A stretch of 64,000 nt of DNA from Trichobilharzia regenti (GCA_944472135.2 OX235263.1:21071379-21135378); one strand, 5' to 3'; shown: positions 22,441 to 34,037, counted from the first letter of the stretch. Numbers and translations are program-made. Notes: generated from the sequence alone by a model not told the origin.

Positions 22441-23190
22441 GAAGGATAATATCACAAATTCATGAGTTTATAGTTTCTTCTGAAGGCCAGGGCAATAATA
22501 GAGGTTGGCTGGACTTGCTTCTTTTGGATACAGAGCGCTGGTTGTTTGAGGCGAATCGCAATAGCCTCTGCTGTTTGGAGCCTGCGGTGCTTTGATGATT
22601 TTGGTAATTTATTTGGCACCCCGTATAATATAGAGAAGGATTCATCTACGCTGGCTTTGTGGCCTGTTTGCACCAGATGTTCCAATATTGAACTGTTCAT
22701 AGTTTTCACTACACCTTTACTTAGCCATGCTGGGAGATGTTCTCGAGGGAGCACGAAAAATCAAGTTTCTAGAGTAACGGACAATATAACTCGCTCCACA
22801 AGCGCAGTTGAATTGATAGATACAATTAGATGTGGCTAGTCTAGGTACTTCATCTTTCAGTCGAGAAATCACCATAAGTCTTGTGGAGAATAATACATGT
22901 AGTTCGCCAGCATTAAAAGTTATTTGAACTGATTTTCTTAATTTCTTCGCAACTATCTCGCTTGGTATATAACCCATGAATTGTAGTCGTATATAAAGAG
23001 GCTTCTTTTTTACAGATAGTGAGTAGTCCTTTTCCGTTTTCTTTGTCATGCGTTTCTTGATAAATTTTTCGTGATAGCTGTTTTCGATCAAAGTATCATA
23101 CACAATGCTTAATTCAACTTCAATTACTTCTTTTGAGCATATGGCTCTAACTCTGTGGCTTAGGGTCTTCACTAAATTTCTTTTGTACTC
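22440..23190 (-). pseudogene. Penelope-like element, RT thumb to GIY-YIG end
   Basis: The frame at 22717-23172 reads RVRAICSKEVIEVELSIVYD, KKPLYIRLQFMGYIPSEIVA, LRKSVQITFNAGELHVLFST and CIYQFNCACGASYIVR. A frameshift near 22740 leads to the frame at 22452-22754: REHLPAWLSKGVVKTMNSSI, LEHLVQTGHKASVDESFSIL and RLQTAEAIAIRLKQPALCIQ. The GIY-YIG arginine remains although the motif reads YIVR. One main frameshift; otherwise well preserved. Confidence 0.92.
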
Positions 23191-23336
23191 AAGAGGAGTG
23201 AAGCTGTGAAAATGTGTGTATTGTCCTGTCTAAGTGCTTTTTCTATGCAAATTTCTTTTTATGCTACCATCTGATTTTCGTGTAAGTGGGACAAGTATTC
23301 AGTTATATGAAACAAAAGCACCCTAACCAGTCATAT

Positions 23337-23760
23337 TTAAATGGGTAAAGTAGTCCATGGTAGGCGAAGGTTGCAGTCTACTGTTTTTTGTACACATAGT
23401 TTCGGATGTATCTGACTCATCCACAAAATGCTTCCATCACCTTCAATAACCAACCTTGAATTAGAGTAATGTGATGAGACGTTTGTGAAGCAGTCATTAA
23501 TATTGATTTCGTTACCTGACGTTAATAAGTACTTTGCATTAGATGATGATCCTGGATTTTTATTCAGATCAACTGGATTAGGATTTTCTATATGCTTTAA
23601 TAACCATTTCGCGACATGTTCTTTCCGATGACATTGCAACATTCTATTGGTTCTACTCATATAAGTGTCACCATAACTGAAGGTGAACTTGTAGATGCAA
23701 ATTGAAGTAGTTTCCACAGAATTTCCTCCTTTAATCCCATCTACAGGGATCAAAAATTTT
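23337..23760 (-). pseudogene. Penelope-like element fragment, GIY-YIG domain
   Basis: The 138-codon minus frame reads TSICIYKFTFSYGDTYMSRT, NRMLQCHRKEHVAKWLLKHI, KYLLTSGNEININDCFTNVS and a C-terminal HPKLCVQKTVDCNLRLPW. Open, but the linker cysteines are replaced (FTFSYG for CxCG) and the YIG motif reads YMS. A divergent, probably inactive copy directly upstream on the same strand as 22440-23190. Confidence 0.85.
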
Positions 23761-24639
23761 CAGCATGTGGGGGGAAAAGATGCGGCGTAGAATATGCATT
23801 TGATGGTTGACCGAAGTCTTTGAGCTGTCAACTGCATAATCCGGTCATCCTCCAAAGGTAGGTTAATAAAGATAGCTTTTTTTTGGTACAGAAACTGTCT
23901 CTAACCCAACTACAACTGGAAGTTGTAACTTTAAGCCCTATATTCCACTCAGGACATAAAGGAATAAAATGATTATAAAACCATGAATGCGTATTCCTGT
24001 TGTGTCTAAAATTAGAAGGAGACAGATGACTACTACTCCCTGGTCTTCCAGTTTTTCTCCAAATGATGATATCACTCCATGATCAGAAACTTGAAATCAA
24101 TCAAATCTCTGCTAACTAGCATTTGAAAACTAATCGAATTTATTAAATCCGAGTCATTCACGCATATACACCGCTTTTCAATGATCAATGATCTGTATTC
24201 ACTTAAATAATTGATGAAGTGAATCACTGCATCACACATCCTTATACTCATTGCTAATTAAATTATTTGCACACTTAGTTATTAGGATTAGTAATATTAG
24301 GGGGGGGGAATATTATTCATGTGTTAATTAGTTGACTAATATAGTAATCGGTATTAACAGTTAAACTTCATCAATACACAACTAACTACTTGTGTGGTAT
24401 TAGAAAGATCAACATAAGGTTAACCATCCTCATCCACCGATTTCCATTTATCGAACTTCTAGTCACTATTGGAATTATTGCTTCTGTACAAGAAATCATA
24501 CCACAGTGTACTAATTAGTGCATGACAGATTACATTAAGCTAATGAAATCTACACACAGAACAACACAATTCGCTTTCCACAGTACAGCATAACATGGCA
24601 TATTTTACCCTTTTACAGACTAAATCTTATTGGTGAATA
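23761..24639. other. No gene seen
   Basis: Includes a TATATTCCACTC piece near 23938 that resembles RTE tails and a G9 run at 24301. Otherwise unassigned AT-rich sequence. Confidence 0.45.
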
Positions 24640-25148
24640 GAAGTTGAATCCAAAATCTATAACAGTAGGTATGATACAAGCAGAAAGAAACGAAGATATT
24701 GAAACTCATTGTCAGCTATTAGAAAAACATGCAATATTGAAAAAAACAGTTGAAGGCAGTATCGGTGATATTTATTTAAATCCTTGTAACAACAGGACCG
24801 ATCACTTCTATGTGCATATAACAGTTCACCTCCTGCTGCCAAGCCAGGTACATCGGTCGTTCAACGCGCATCCTGTCCAAGAGGATTCAATAACACTATC
24901 CAGCATGGTTGCGAAAAGGCAGTAGTGGTGCAATAAGGAGTGCAATAATTGAACACTTGGTTAACACTGATCATTGCATTTCAACAAACGCCTCCTGCCT
25001 CAAAGTAATCTACAGAGTCAAGAATAACCTATCAAAGGCAATACGGTTTCGTCTTCTTTTTATCGCTGAAGCTCTGGACATTCACATAGAAAAACCGGAG
25101 CTGTGCATACAAAAGAAGATTACTCAACCACTTCTACTGTCATGGTAA
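24640..25148 (+). pseudogene. Penelope-like element fragment, GIY-YIG domain
   Basis: Translation from about 24820 gives SCCQARYIGRSTRILSKRIQ, a stop, then HYPAWLRKGSSGAIRSAIIE, HLVNTDHCISTNAS, KVIYRVKNNLSKAIRFRLLF, IAEALDIHIEKPELCIQKKI and QPLLLSW. One stop and one frame adjustment. Sister copy of 11100-11450. Confidence 0.88.
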
Positions 25149-25524
25149 CAACTATTTTTGTTTCGATTTGATTTGAGTTTTTTTTATTTCGATGACTTAA
25201 TTTTGTTTCTTTGCCTGTTTTTTAATTGCTTAGAATTCTTGTATTTATTTAGAACTCTTACGTAATCTCGTATTATCTACTTTGTTCCTCTGTGTATCCT
25301 GAGTAAAGCTCACTCATCAAACTATTCAGACTATTATATAACCTCTTTTAACAACTGTGTGACAACTCATCACCTTTGTTGCTACCCTAGTTTCATTATC
25401 ACCAATCTTCACCTGTTTACTTAAAAAAGCCGAATGTAATTTTGTTTGACAAACCTAATGAACACATATATACAAAATAACACATATATATTTGGGATCA
25501 GATTTGTTTTTACGAGTTGACGAC
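25149..25524. other. PLE 3' flank, no gene
   Basis: T-rich sequence resembling the flank after 11450, then unassigned. Confidence 0.4.
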
Positions 25525-25820
25525 AGATTGATATCAGTTAGAGAATCATTGAAAACCAGGGAGTACTGTTTCATCCTACTTCGGGAATCATCAGTAGTAT
25601 GCAACATTTGGGGCTTAAACACATGGCCTTCTGGTTACAAGACAAGCTCGTATACCATTCAGCCAATGGGACTCGATTCAATGACTAGTCCGTGAATTCT
25701 AACTTCTACCAATTCATGATTCAGAGCGTACTGCTAATGATTATCAAACTAAGATGAAACAGCTGCCCAGTATCCGGTAGTTTTCAATAGTTCTGTAATT
25801 TATATCAATTTGTGATCAAC
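25525..25820. mobile_element. SINE-A inverted pair, second copy partial
   Basis: Minus copy at 25525-25705 (TTAGAGAATCATTGAAAACC, TGTTTCATCCTACTTCGGGA, reversed GGTATACGAGC head). Plus partial copy at about 25720-25815 with AGATGAAACAGCTGCCCAGT and the 3' block. Confidence 0.75.
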
Positions 25821-26759
25821 TCGTAAAAACGAATTTACCAATAAATAGATTCGCTGAAAAGAGTCTCTTCGCTGAATATTGTGTGCTTAATTGAAACACT
25901 GTCAGTTGTGTAGACGTGTTAGACACATTCATTAGACTGTGCTTGAAAGTAGCACCAAGACTTAGAGACATCGCATCATGGAAGGGAAACCAGTCCCTTT
26001 CAGGTTACTGCTGCTCTTCCAAAAAAAGTGTAACCAGTCACGGAACCCTAGATTCAGACCATTCAAATGATTCCTAACAACCACCTAAAATCGGTTATTT
26101 ACCGTTCCCTGTTATGACTGAAAAGTCATTTGAAGATGTATAGGGTATTTACAACTACGGTCTAGGTATAGATACACTGGTTCAGCAAAAGTTATTTATA
26201 TTTTGTATACTGCCGTTTATTTGGTATGTATATATAAAATAATCCACTCTACTGCAGTTAGGAAGATTATCTGTGATCTCAGAAAGTTTTGCTCAACGGA
26301 TTTGTGAAATGCACAATAGTTCGCTGTGGCTTTACAGTTTTACGCCTGCTGGACTTAACCATTGAAAATGGAAGCCATTAACAGATTAACTGCGTGTCTG
26401 TGTCTGCGTCCTATCTCAATTATTAGTAACTGAGATGCGGTCAGTAATGGAGACATTGTGGGTAGAATAAATGCTAAGAAATGATGGAAATTCAATAGGT
26501 GGGCGTGTGAAGTTGTAGACTAGCAGAATATCTTTGTAAAGACATTAAGAATCAAAGACGGGAGACTTTGTATGAAATCTCTTCCCAGTCACAATAAAGA
26601 ATCTCATGATAATACCCTATTTTCGTCTCTGTTTAATCAAAGGGTAATATTTTCAACAACTCTAGTCTTCGACGTATATCCACTCACAAAATCCAGTTCA
26701 TTTCGGTTAAGTCCACATTCTTCTGAAATATCTAATACTCTAAATTTGTTTTATGCATG
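25821..26759. other. No gene seen
   Basis: No recognisable coding or repeat signature over about 0.9 kb. Confidence 0.45.
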
Positions 26760-27244
26760 ACAGTAGAGCAGATATAGTTACCAAATAAACGTGGAGTATT
26801 GATTACTGGTAACAGTCAATACCAGAGTTGGATAGGGGAAGACAATAAACAAAATGAAATTTCTGAACATTTCTGAACTATGCATTTTACCATTCATTAA
26901 CAAGTTACAACCACAATTTCCATGTGAACTCATGTTACTATCATGATTTGAATAAGCAAAAATCAGACTAATGAAGCTATTCAGAAAACATGTTATAGTC
27001 AGCATAGAAGGTCTACGATATATAACATGCATCTGGACACGTACCAAGATTGATGATGACATAGTGATCTGACGAATATGCAGGCACTGAACAAATAAAG
27101 GAATTCAGAAGAAGATTTATGGCGAATATAAGTGGAAATTATACAATATGAAAATATACGTGATCTAATATGATCGCCTGATATTGATATGCATGTGGCA
27201 GAGCGAACCAGTTAAAACAAAAGTGGGATAAAAAAAAATAATAA
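26760..27244. repeat. Diverged left edge of the knottin array
   Basis: Positions 26930-27090 align with 36905-37070 in the B/C centre: shared ATCATGATTTGAAT and ATCTGACGAATATGCAGG (there ATTCTGACGAGTATTCAGG). This is an older copy of array sequence beyond the limit of the young palindrome arm. Confidence 0.55.
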
Positions 27245-27513
27245 CGATCACAAAATAATAACACCAAAGCCTCCGAAACAACAGAGAGACAGTCATCACC
27301 AGTGTAAATGCGTTCAGGGTGAGGTGGAAACATTTGCTCACAGAATGACATCAACAATAGCTAGCTGACAAATGACTCCTAATATTCCACCCAGAACATG
27401 CTCCATTGCACAGCAAATACAACGGTCAATAGGAAAGTCTACTCATACTGCGTATTCCCACATTCACAAAATTAGTTACTTTAAATAGCATGAAGACAAG
27501 TATGCTGAAAATA

Positions 27514-27519
27514 TTTATT
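27514..27519 (-). other. Polyadenylation signal, gene A
   Basis: AATAAA on the minus strand about 230 bp beyond the stop codon, at the same place in A, B, C, D and F. Confidence 0.65.
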
Positions 27520-27751
27520 GAATGAATACAGTTAAAACGCCTAAATGTACAAGAAAATTAAAGAAAAAATTCAAAAGAGTTTATCGATAACAATGTAATC
27601 CATCGTGCAGATCAATGAGAATGGTATTGAGTATGTCCTCCAGATAGCCGTGTGTGGATATAGACAGAGCGGTGGAACAGGGAGACAGATAGACGAGAGA
27701 GATAGATAGATAGTTCGATGGATAGATAGATAGATAGTTGGACAGACGGAT

Positions 27752-28514
27752 CTATTTGTCTTTGCAATTCCCATCAACACAACTCTGGCTGCAACACTCA
27801 GCGTCACTCTGACACTGTGATTTCGGTGGAAGACACTCACTCTCGCCCCTGACACACGCACCTTCTCTCTCATTCAACATTTTGCATTCGTGTGGAGGAC
27901 AGCAGTTTCGCGATCCACTCATATCACAGAATTTACCCACTGTCCCACACTCGCCATCCACCTCGGTCGCCTTCACACTACCTGAAATGCAATTTCACAC
28001 AGACAAAATTAATTCCTCATCTCATCTCACCTCACCTCACATACACTCACATACTCACGCAATAATCACTGTCATCTCAGTCACCAGGACAACAACAATC
28101 ATCAATCAACCAACATCAACCAACCTCATCAATACTATCGACACATCCAATTTTCCAGTATACACATATTCACACATATACACATTGCACAGTGTAATGC
28201 ACATGTATCACACATTTGTTCAGTTCGCCTCATGTAGGATAGTAATCAGTCCACCGAAATATAATTCATTAACACCATACCTACATTCATACATGCAAAC
28301 ATACATACATGCACAACTTCACAAAATATGCCTACTTGTGCACATGAAATACCAAACACAAATCAGGAGAAATTGCAGACATCAACTCACAAGTGACAAT
28401 TCAGCGATTCTCACTCACTCACCCACTGACTCACTGACTGACTCACTCACCGTGTGTGCTGCAGACGACGATGACAAGGACAGTGAACAAGCTGAAGACC
28501 AGATAGTGTTGCAT
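27752..28514 (-). CDS. Knottin gene A: secreted double six-cysteine peptide
   Basis: Two exons, joined by inference: 28514-28451 (64 nt) and 27981-27752, with a 469-bp phase-1 GT-AG intron. The product is 97 residues. Residues 1-21 are a signal peptide with hydrophobic core YLVFSLFTVLVIVV. Residues 33-64 form module 1 (C-x6-C-x7-CC-x4-C-x9-C) and residues 71-94 module 2 (C-x6-C-x5-CC-x3-C-x4-C). Both have the cysteine order of an inhibitor cystine knot, so a secreted, disulphide-rich peptide is expected. Knottins elsewhere act as protease inhibitors, channel ligands or receptor ligands, and the sequence does not say which applies. A TATA box lies 61 bp upstream and AATAAA downstream. Precursor identical to B, C and D. 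The ATG was chosen because it alone gives a signal peptide in frame with exon 2. Confidence 0.85.
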
Positions 28515-28574
28515 CTCTCCTCCAACCGAAACAGCTATTCTTCGTGTTCTCTGGTTGAACAAGTCATTCACCCA

Positions 28575-28582
28575 CTTATATA
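28575..28582 (-). promoter_or_regulatory. TATA box, gene A
   Basis: TATATAAG on the minus strand, 61 bp before the ATG. Present at the same distance in B, C and D. Confidence 0.7.
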
Positions 28583-30977
28583 CCCATCACTCATCTACCA
28601 GAGTGTTCACGTATCAATCACTATATTTTGGATGCTTTGATTCACATGAACACGCTAATCTCGTCCATACTCATGTGACGATCATTGACACTGTCTTGTC
28701 GATGTCACTGTTTGTCAGACACTCGCTAATTTCTTACTCAACACACCACACCACACCACATCACGCCAAACTCCATCCACCACACCATCAATCATACTTC
28801 GTCTCGTGTGATTTCGTGTCCGAATTTCGTGCTCGGATTAACTGTCATCGTCTTAACTGCGCTCTTTGCATTATCCAGGAGGAAGCATTTGCACGTATGA
28901 CACGCTCACGTTATGGACTGACATTTACAGTCTTGATGGATTTACATAAAACTAATCACGTTGTATTAAGGTGGAACGTTCGCAAAGAAATAGCTTAATA
29001 TTATTATCAAAACATCTTCATTCGTCCTCGACAAATAATGTTACCTCATTGAAACATTCATACTGAGACACAAGAGACATTAAGATGAACAGGTTCGTCG
29101 CCATGGTTTATTGTACTGGACAAGGCGTTGAATTTGACAATACGTCAAATGTTTATTACACTGGCTCATGTCTTTACTCTGATATCTCCTGGTCTTCACC
29201 CACAGTGTCGTTTTCATGAAAATATTTCGTCTACACTTAACGCATTTAGGTGTGTTTCAAATCCTGGTTGATTTGAATATTTCCATAATATTACGATGAG
29301 GGGACGAATGATAAGCGCCATTTACTTAGTGTTTCACGGTATCTTACTGATTTCTTGTGTAAGAGGTTTCTTAGTAATTGTGTGTCAAATAAGATGTGGC
29401 GGAATCTTCGTGATTAGTTGTACAACCATGAAGTTTTCGAAACGCCTTCTAATTCAACGTGATTAGACGGAAGCAGATAGTTGTGTATAGACAGAATGCT
29501 TGGAGTTGAATAACATGGTATTCGATAACATCTTCTTCGAGTTCAGGTATGTGTATACACAGTAGTATGAACAACCTGATTGATCGCCGACCCATTCGAC
29601 CTCCCTTCTGCTTCTGAAGCATTTCACAGTGTAATAACACGCTTCTTAGATCACCGAGGAAAGATTCGGCTGGAGAAGTAATAAAGAGGAATAGCCAGAA
29701 TACATGAATCAATGAATGAATGTAAATGTAGACACTGAGTGATACCAGATTATGTCCACCTCTCGAAGTGTGATTTCAGATGAGGTGACGATGTAGAAAT
29801 TAGCACACTGCGGGAAGACCGAGAAGGATCGGCAGAAATAAACAATCGAATCTATTTATCATTTGACGCAGTTTCAACTTCAATACCTTCTGTAATGCGG
29901 GTATCACGGAATAGAACTGGTTCATGTATATCGAGCTTTGGTCTGAAAGAGAAATTTCGAAAATAGCTTAAGATCATTTGACAAGGATCACTGACAAATT
30001 TTGATTGTCAGATGTTGAATTTGGAACGATCTGAGTGAGATGTGATCAGCATTTGAAAAATGGGCTTACTGCTATCAGTGAGAGAATTCTATGTACCACT
30101 CGATCCTTCCGACGAGGCATGTTGAGGTGAGAAGAAGAGAGGACGTGAAATTCTTATAAGCCTGCCTATTTCGGACAAGAAATATCCAGTGGAATTTTGA
30201 TATTGATGTCATGCTGTATTTCTTGAGTAAATACGTCCCAGTGTGTATCTTATAACATGCTCCTGAATTTGTAGGTATTTTTCAGAATTTCACTTATTAC
30301 GTGTTTCCTTCTCGATGTGAGAGTAGAGTAGGTTGTTCGGTGCAGATTTCCATATATCTGTTTTCCGACTATTCGTATGATAAAATGGTGAGAATTTAGA
30401 AGTGGGGTTCTTTGCTGATCTGGACATATCCCGAAGTCATTTGTGAACAGCGAATCAAGAATGTTGTCTAGCTGAGCTGAGTTGAAACGTTGGTGTTATT
30501 CCCATCAATCAATCAATCATGTAAGGAAACCGCAGTCAGTGGGACTGAAACCTCCAATCGCTAGTGGTGAATCTTTTCCAAGGCAGGTGGCAGCAAAATG
30601 AGTGAATTCACCAGAAAATCACAATCGTTAGAACAGAGTAAAATCAGGTACGGTATAATTGTTCGTAGTGCAGGATGTGATTGTTCCCAGAGAGATATTT
30701 TGTCCCATATTTCACAGCGATGCAATTGATCATTTTACCTGAGGAGATAAAACTCACAGTTTTGGAAGAAGTCCACTGAGAACTGATGAAAGTGGCGATG
30801 CCAATATCGCGTGGGTAATCTGGAGCCATTGAGCCAGACTAAATTCTAACTGTAATTATTCCCGAATTGACAGCTTGATAAGGTAACCGTTAGTCCACTC
30901 GGAAGTTACACTCCGTATTCCACAGTCCTTCTGCAACACTGAAGCGAGGATTTCCGACGAGACCCATGATTCTGTCT

Positions 30978-31220
30978 TCAGAGCTTCCAGAAGCACAAAT
31001 CGCACTTTGTGTTACTGTTAACCTGACTGAATGTCGGTTGGACAGAGTCCAAATTGTTGTAAGCACTATAAGCAGTTGGAGAGACAGAGTGACTACTGAA
31101 TCCTGGTTCATTGAATCTACACCGAACATATGCAATAAAAGCGAATAGCAAAGATATGGAGGATATTATTACCAGTCGAATCAGAGGGTAATAAATAATC
31201 TTAGAATGTACTAAATCCAC
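30978..31220 (-). CDS. Hypothetical 80-residue membrane-anchored ORF, spacer copy 1
   Basis: The frame starts MDLVHSKIIYYPLIRLVIIS and has one strongly hydrophobic segment at about residues 8-30, then a polar tail ending in CDLCFWKL. The same frame is open in 43237-43479 (three substitutions) and, with an altered tail, in 54183-54401. Another frame across the same DNA (43319-43567) is equally open, so conservation may only reflect recent duplication. No splice or promoter evidence; a real gene is doubtful. Confidence 0.22.
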   Translation of the reverse strand: MDLVHSKIIYYPLIRLVIISSISLLFAFIAYVRCRFNEPGFSSHSVSPTAYSAYNNLDSVQPTFSQVNSNTKCDLCFWKL

Positions 31221-31353
31221 ATTGTAACGAGTTATTTATTTTACTACAAGAAAATGTATTGCCCATGTTATTGACGAACAACACTCGTCGTATGTGTGTT
31301 TCTGTGTTTTCAGGACACTGAACCTGGCACTGACTGCAATGACAATGCAACAG

Positions 31354-31402
31354 TCAGTGTCTCTCGTCGAAATCACACAGTCAGAGTGACGCTGATTGAA
31401 GT
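31354..31402 (+). pseudogene. Fossil of knottin exon 2 (module 2)
   Basis: In the knottin frame this reads QCLSSKSHSQSDAD followed by a stop, against ECLPPKSQCQSDAEC in intact copies; two cysteines are lost. An acceptor-like TGTGTTTTCAG lies about 40 bp upstream at 31305-31315. The same fossil recurs at 43055-43103 (minus) and 54534-54582 (plus). It shows the spacers descend from earlier gene units. Confidence 0.7.
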
Positions 31403-32699
31403 ATTAGGAATTCATGGACATTCGTCGTTTTCTCCGTGTTCACATTTTCAATGGTGATGACTGTTTCGCCGTTGTTTGTGAGACTCCGGTTTATTTTGTG
31501 ATCATCAGAACAGCAATCAGTTAGGAAGGAATGCGTGGTGACTTCATCAACATAAGAAGCATTGTTCCGAATGTTTGTGGTATAGGTTCGATAGGTTGAT
31601 GTTGAAACGTAGATAACACGTGACCTACTTCACTCCTTCAACGGACATCTCATCCACTGTCTTATATTCTCTCTCTAATTTCTGAATGCTTTCACTCAGT
31701 TTCCTAATCTCTCCTCATGAATGTTATACTTCACCGAAACCTCTGAATATAGCTCACAACAGTGAATGAGAATAAACTGCAAACAGCATGTTATTATGAA
31801 TCCTTATATGTGTAGCAGCATGACCAATACGGAATTTCGATCACCGGAACATTTAAAAGCTCCACCATACGTTCAAAGTTGACATTTAAAATTCGGTGGG
31901 TTTCATAATGTTTCTGGTAGCTTATAATTGATTGTATTATCCAAGGGATGGTAAATTGGTGTGTTGGATGTAAGTGCCTTATAAGATTCTATGAAGATGT
32001 TTTCTGATACGAATCAAATGACACTGTACTGGTTATCAAAATATTGTGGTCACAACAGTATACCCGGTTTGTCTGAGTGTTCCTGGAATCGCGATTATTT
32101 CATCGGATTACGAGAATAGAATTCGCCTTATATCATCGCCAACTACTGGCCAACATACAATCCGAGAAAAATAAGTTATGCAGAGGAATCTGTTCATGTT
32201 ATTGTCTCTTGTGATTCAGTATGAATGTTTCAATGAGGTAACATTATTTGTCGAGGACGAATGAAGATGTTTTGATAATAATATTAAGCTATTTCTTTGC
32301 GAACGTTCCACCTTAATACAACGTGATTAGTTTTATGTAAATCCATCAAGACTGTAAATGTCAGTCCATAACGTGAGCGTGTCATACGTGCAAATGCTTC
32401 CTCCTGGATAATGCAAAGAGCGCAGTTAAGACGATGACAGTTAATCCGAGCACGAAATTCGGACACGAAATCACACGAGACGAAGTATGATTGATGGTGT
32501 GGTGGATGGAGTTTGGCGTGATGTGGTGTGGTGTGGTGTGTTGAGTAAGAAATTAGCGAGTGTCTGACAAACAGTGACATCGACAAGACAGTGTCAATGA
32601 TCGTCACATGAGTATGGACGAGATTAGCGTGTTCATGTGAATCAAAGCATCCAAAATATAGTGATTGATACGTGAACACTCTGGTAGATGAGTGATGGG

Positions 32700-32707
32700 T
32701 ATATAAG
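32700..32707 (+). promoter_or_regulatory. TATA box, gene B
   Basis: TATATAAG, 61 bp before the ATG. Confidence 0.7.
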
Positions 32708-32767
32708 TGGGTGAATGACTTGTTCAACCAGAAAACACGAAGAATAGCTGTTTCGGTTGGAGGAGAG

Positions 32768-33530
32768 ATGCAACACTATCTGGTCTTCAGCTTGTTCACT
32801 GTCCTTGTCATCGTCGTCTGCAGCACACACGGTGAGTGAGTCAGTCAGTGAGTCAGTGGGTGAGTGAGTGAGAATCGCTGAATTGTCACTTGTGAGTTCA
32901 TGTCTGCAATTTCTCCTGATTTGTGTTTGGTATTTCATGTGCACAAGTAGGCATATTTTGTGAAGTTGTGCATGTATGTATGTTTGCATGTATGAATGTA
33001 GGTATGGTGTTAATGAATTATATTTCAGTGGACTGATTACTATCCTACATGAGGCGAACTGAACAAATGTGTGATACATGTGCATTACACTGTGCAATGT
33101 GTATATGTGTGAATATGTGTATACTGGAAAATTGGATGTGTCGATAGTATTGATGAGGTTGGTTGATGTTGGTTGATTGATGATTGTTGTTGTCCTGGTG
33201 ACTGAGATGACAGTGATTATTGCGTGAGTATGTGAGTGTATGTGAGGTGAGGTGAGATGAGATGAGGAATTAATTTTGTCTGTGTGAAATTGCATTTCAG
33301 GTAGTGTGAAGGCGACCGAGGTGGATGGCGAGTGTGGGACAGTGGGTAAATTCTGTGATATGAGTGGATCGCGAAACTGCTGTCCTCCACACGAATGCAA
33401 AATGTTGAATGAGAGAGAAGGTGCGTGTGTCAGGGGCGAGAGTGAGTGTCTTCCACCGAAATCACAGTGTCAGAGTGACGCTGAGTGTTGCAGCCAGAGT
33501 TGTGTTGATGGGAATTGCAAAGACAAATAG
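32768..33530 (+). CDS. Knottin gene B: secreted double six-cysteine peptide
   Basis: Exons 32768-32831 and 33301-33530 with a 469-bp phase-1 intron; same precursor as A (97 residues, 12 cysteines: 33, 40, 48, 49, 54, 64 and 71, 78, 84, 85, 89, 94). It is the divergent partner of A, with ATGs 4.25 kb apart, and converges with C. The intron opens with many GTGAG units directly after the donor and closes with GAGGT/GAGAT units before GCATTTCAG. The 3' untranslated region carries (CTAT)n. Intron length and the upstream CTGCGCTCTTTGC variant are shared only with A. Confidence 0.85.
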
Positions 33531-33537
33531 ATCCGTC

Positions 33538-33602
33538 TGTCCAACTATCTATCTATCTATCCATCGAACTATCTATCTATCTCTCTCGTCTATCTGTCTC
33601 CC
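33538..33602 (+). repeat. (CTAT)n tract in knottin 3' UTR
   Basis: Tetranucleotide CTAT/CCAT units just after the stop codon of B. The reverse-strand GATA equivalents occur after A, C and F. Unit number varies between copies. Confidence 0.85.
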
Positions 33603-33762
33603 TGTTCCACCGCTCTGTCTATATCCACACACGGCTATCTGGAGGAAATACTCAATACCATTCTCATTGATCTGCACGATGGATTACATTGTTATCGATA
33701 AACTCTTTTGAATTTTTTCTTTAATTTTCTTGTACATTTAGGCATTTTAACTGTATTCATTC

Positions 33763-33768
33763 AATAAA
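33763..33768 (+). other. Polyadenylation signal, gene B
   Basis: AATAAA 233 bp after the stop codon. Confidence 0.65.
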
Positions 33769-34037
33769 TATTTTCAGCATACTTGTCTTCATGCTATTTA
33801 AAGTAACTAATTTTGTGAATGTGGGAATACGCAGTATGAGTAGACTTTCCTATTGACCGTTGTATTTGCTGTCAATGGAGCATGTTCTGGGTGGAATATT
33901 AGGAGTCATTTGTCAGCTAGCTATTGTTGATGTCATTCTGTGAGCAAATGTTTCCACCTCACCCTGAACGCATTTACACTGGTGATGACTGTCTCTCTGT
34001 TGTTTCGGAGGCTCCGGTTCATTTTGTGGTCGTCAAA

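Larger units (their letters stand above)
27245..29085 (-). repeat. Palindrome 1, left arm (contains gene A)
   Basis: Near-identical reverse complement of 32197-34037. Corresponding positions sum to about 61282 throughout. The arm includes 3' flank, gene A and about 500 bp upstream. Only a handful of differences are visible by eye over 1.8 kb. Confidence 0.92.
29086..32196. repeat. A/B spacer made of older array sequence
   Basis: Parts recur inverted in the C/D spacer (30644-31220 with 43237-43813) and both direct and inverted in the E-F interval (30978-31220 with 54183-54401; 29455-32225 with 55755-57745). It holds a fossil knottin exon near 31354 and a decayed downstream-flank copy at 31430-31620, so it is an older, partly erased duplicate of the gene unit. 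No established gene. Confidence 0.75.
32197..34037 (+). repeat. Palindrome 1, right arm (contains gene B)
   Basis: Partner of 27245-29085. Differences between arms include one base each in the intron (CCACCGAAAT against CCACTGAAAT) and the 3' untranslated region (GGAGGACAT against GGAGGAAAT). Confidence 0.92.

Noticed and set aside
28021..28060. CRISPR-like or regulatory tandem array in the knottin intron
   Set aside because: Simple CTCAC/CTCAT repetition without spacers, in a eukaryotic intron; a microsatellite-like tract.
27752..28514. Calling the knottin genes venom-type toxins
   Set aside because: Knottin spacing is shared by inhibitors, hormones and ligands as well as toxins. Nothing in the sequence selects among these.
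27882..28640. 252-codon plus-strand frame over gene A, with equivalents over B, C, D and F
   Set aside because: It is antisense to the knottin exons and runs through the repeat-rich intron (serine, threonine and histidine runs). Its length comes from composition, and it is shortened or shifted in other copies.
28555..28998. 147-codon frame upstream of A, repeated at 32284, 40011 and 45312
   Set aside because: It lies over the promoter region antisense to the gene, has no domain or splice support, and its conservation equals that of the whole palindrome arm.
33409..33711. 100-codon frame overlapping knottin exon 2 in another frame
   Set aside because: Alternative-frame shadow of exon 2 running into the CTAT tract of the 3' untranslated region.
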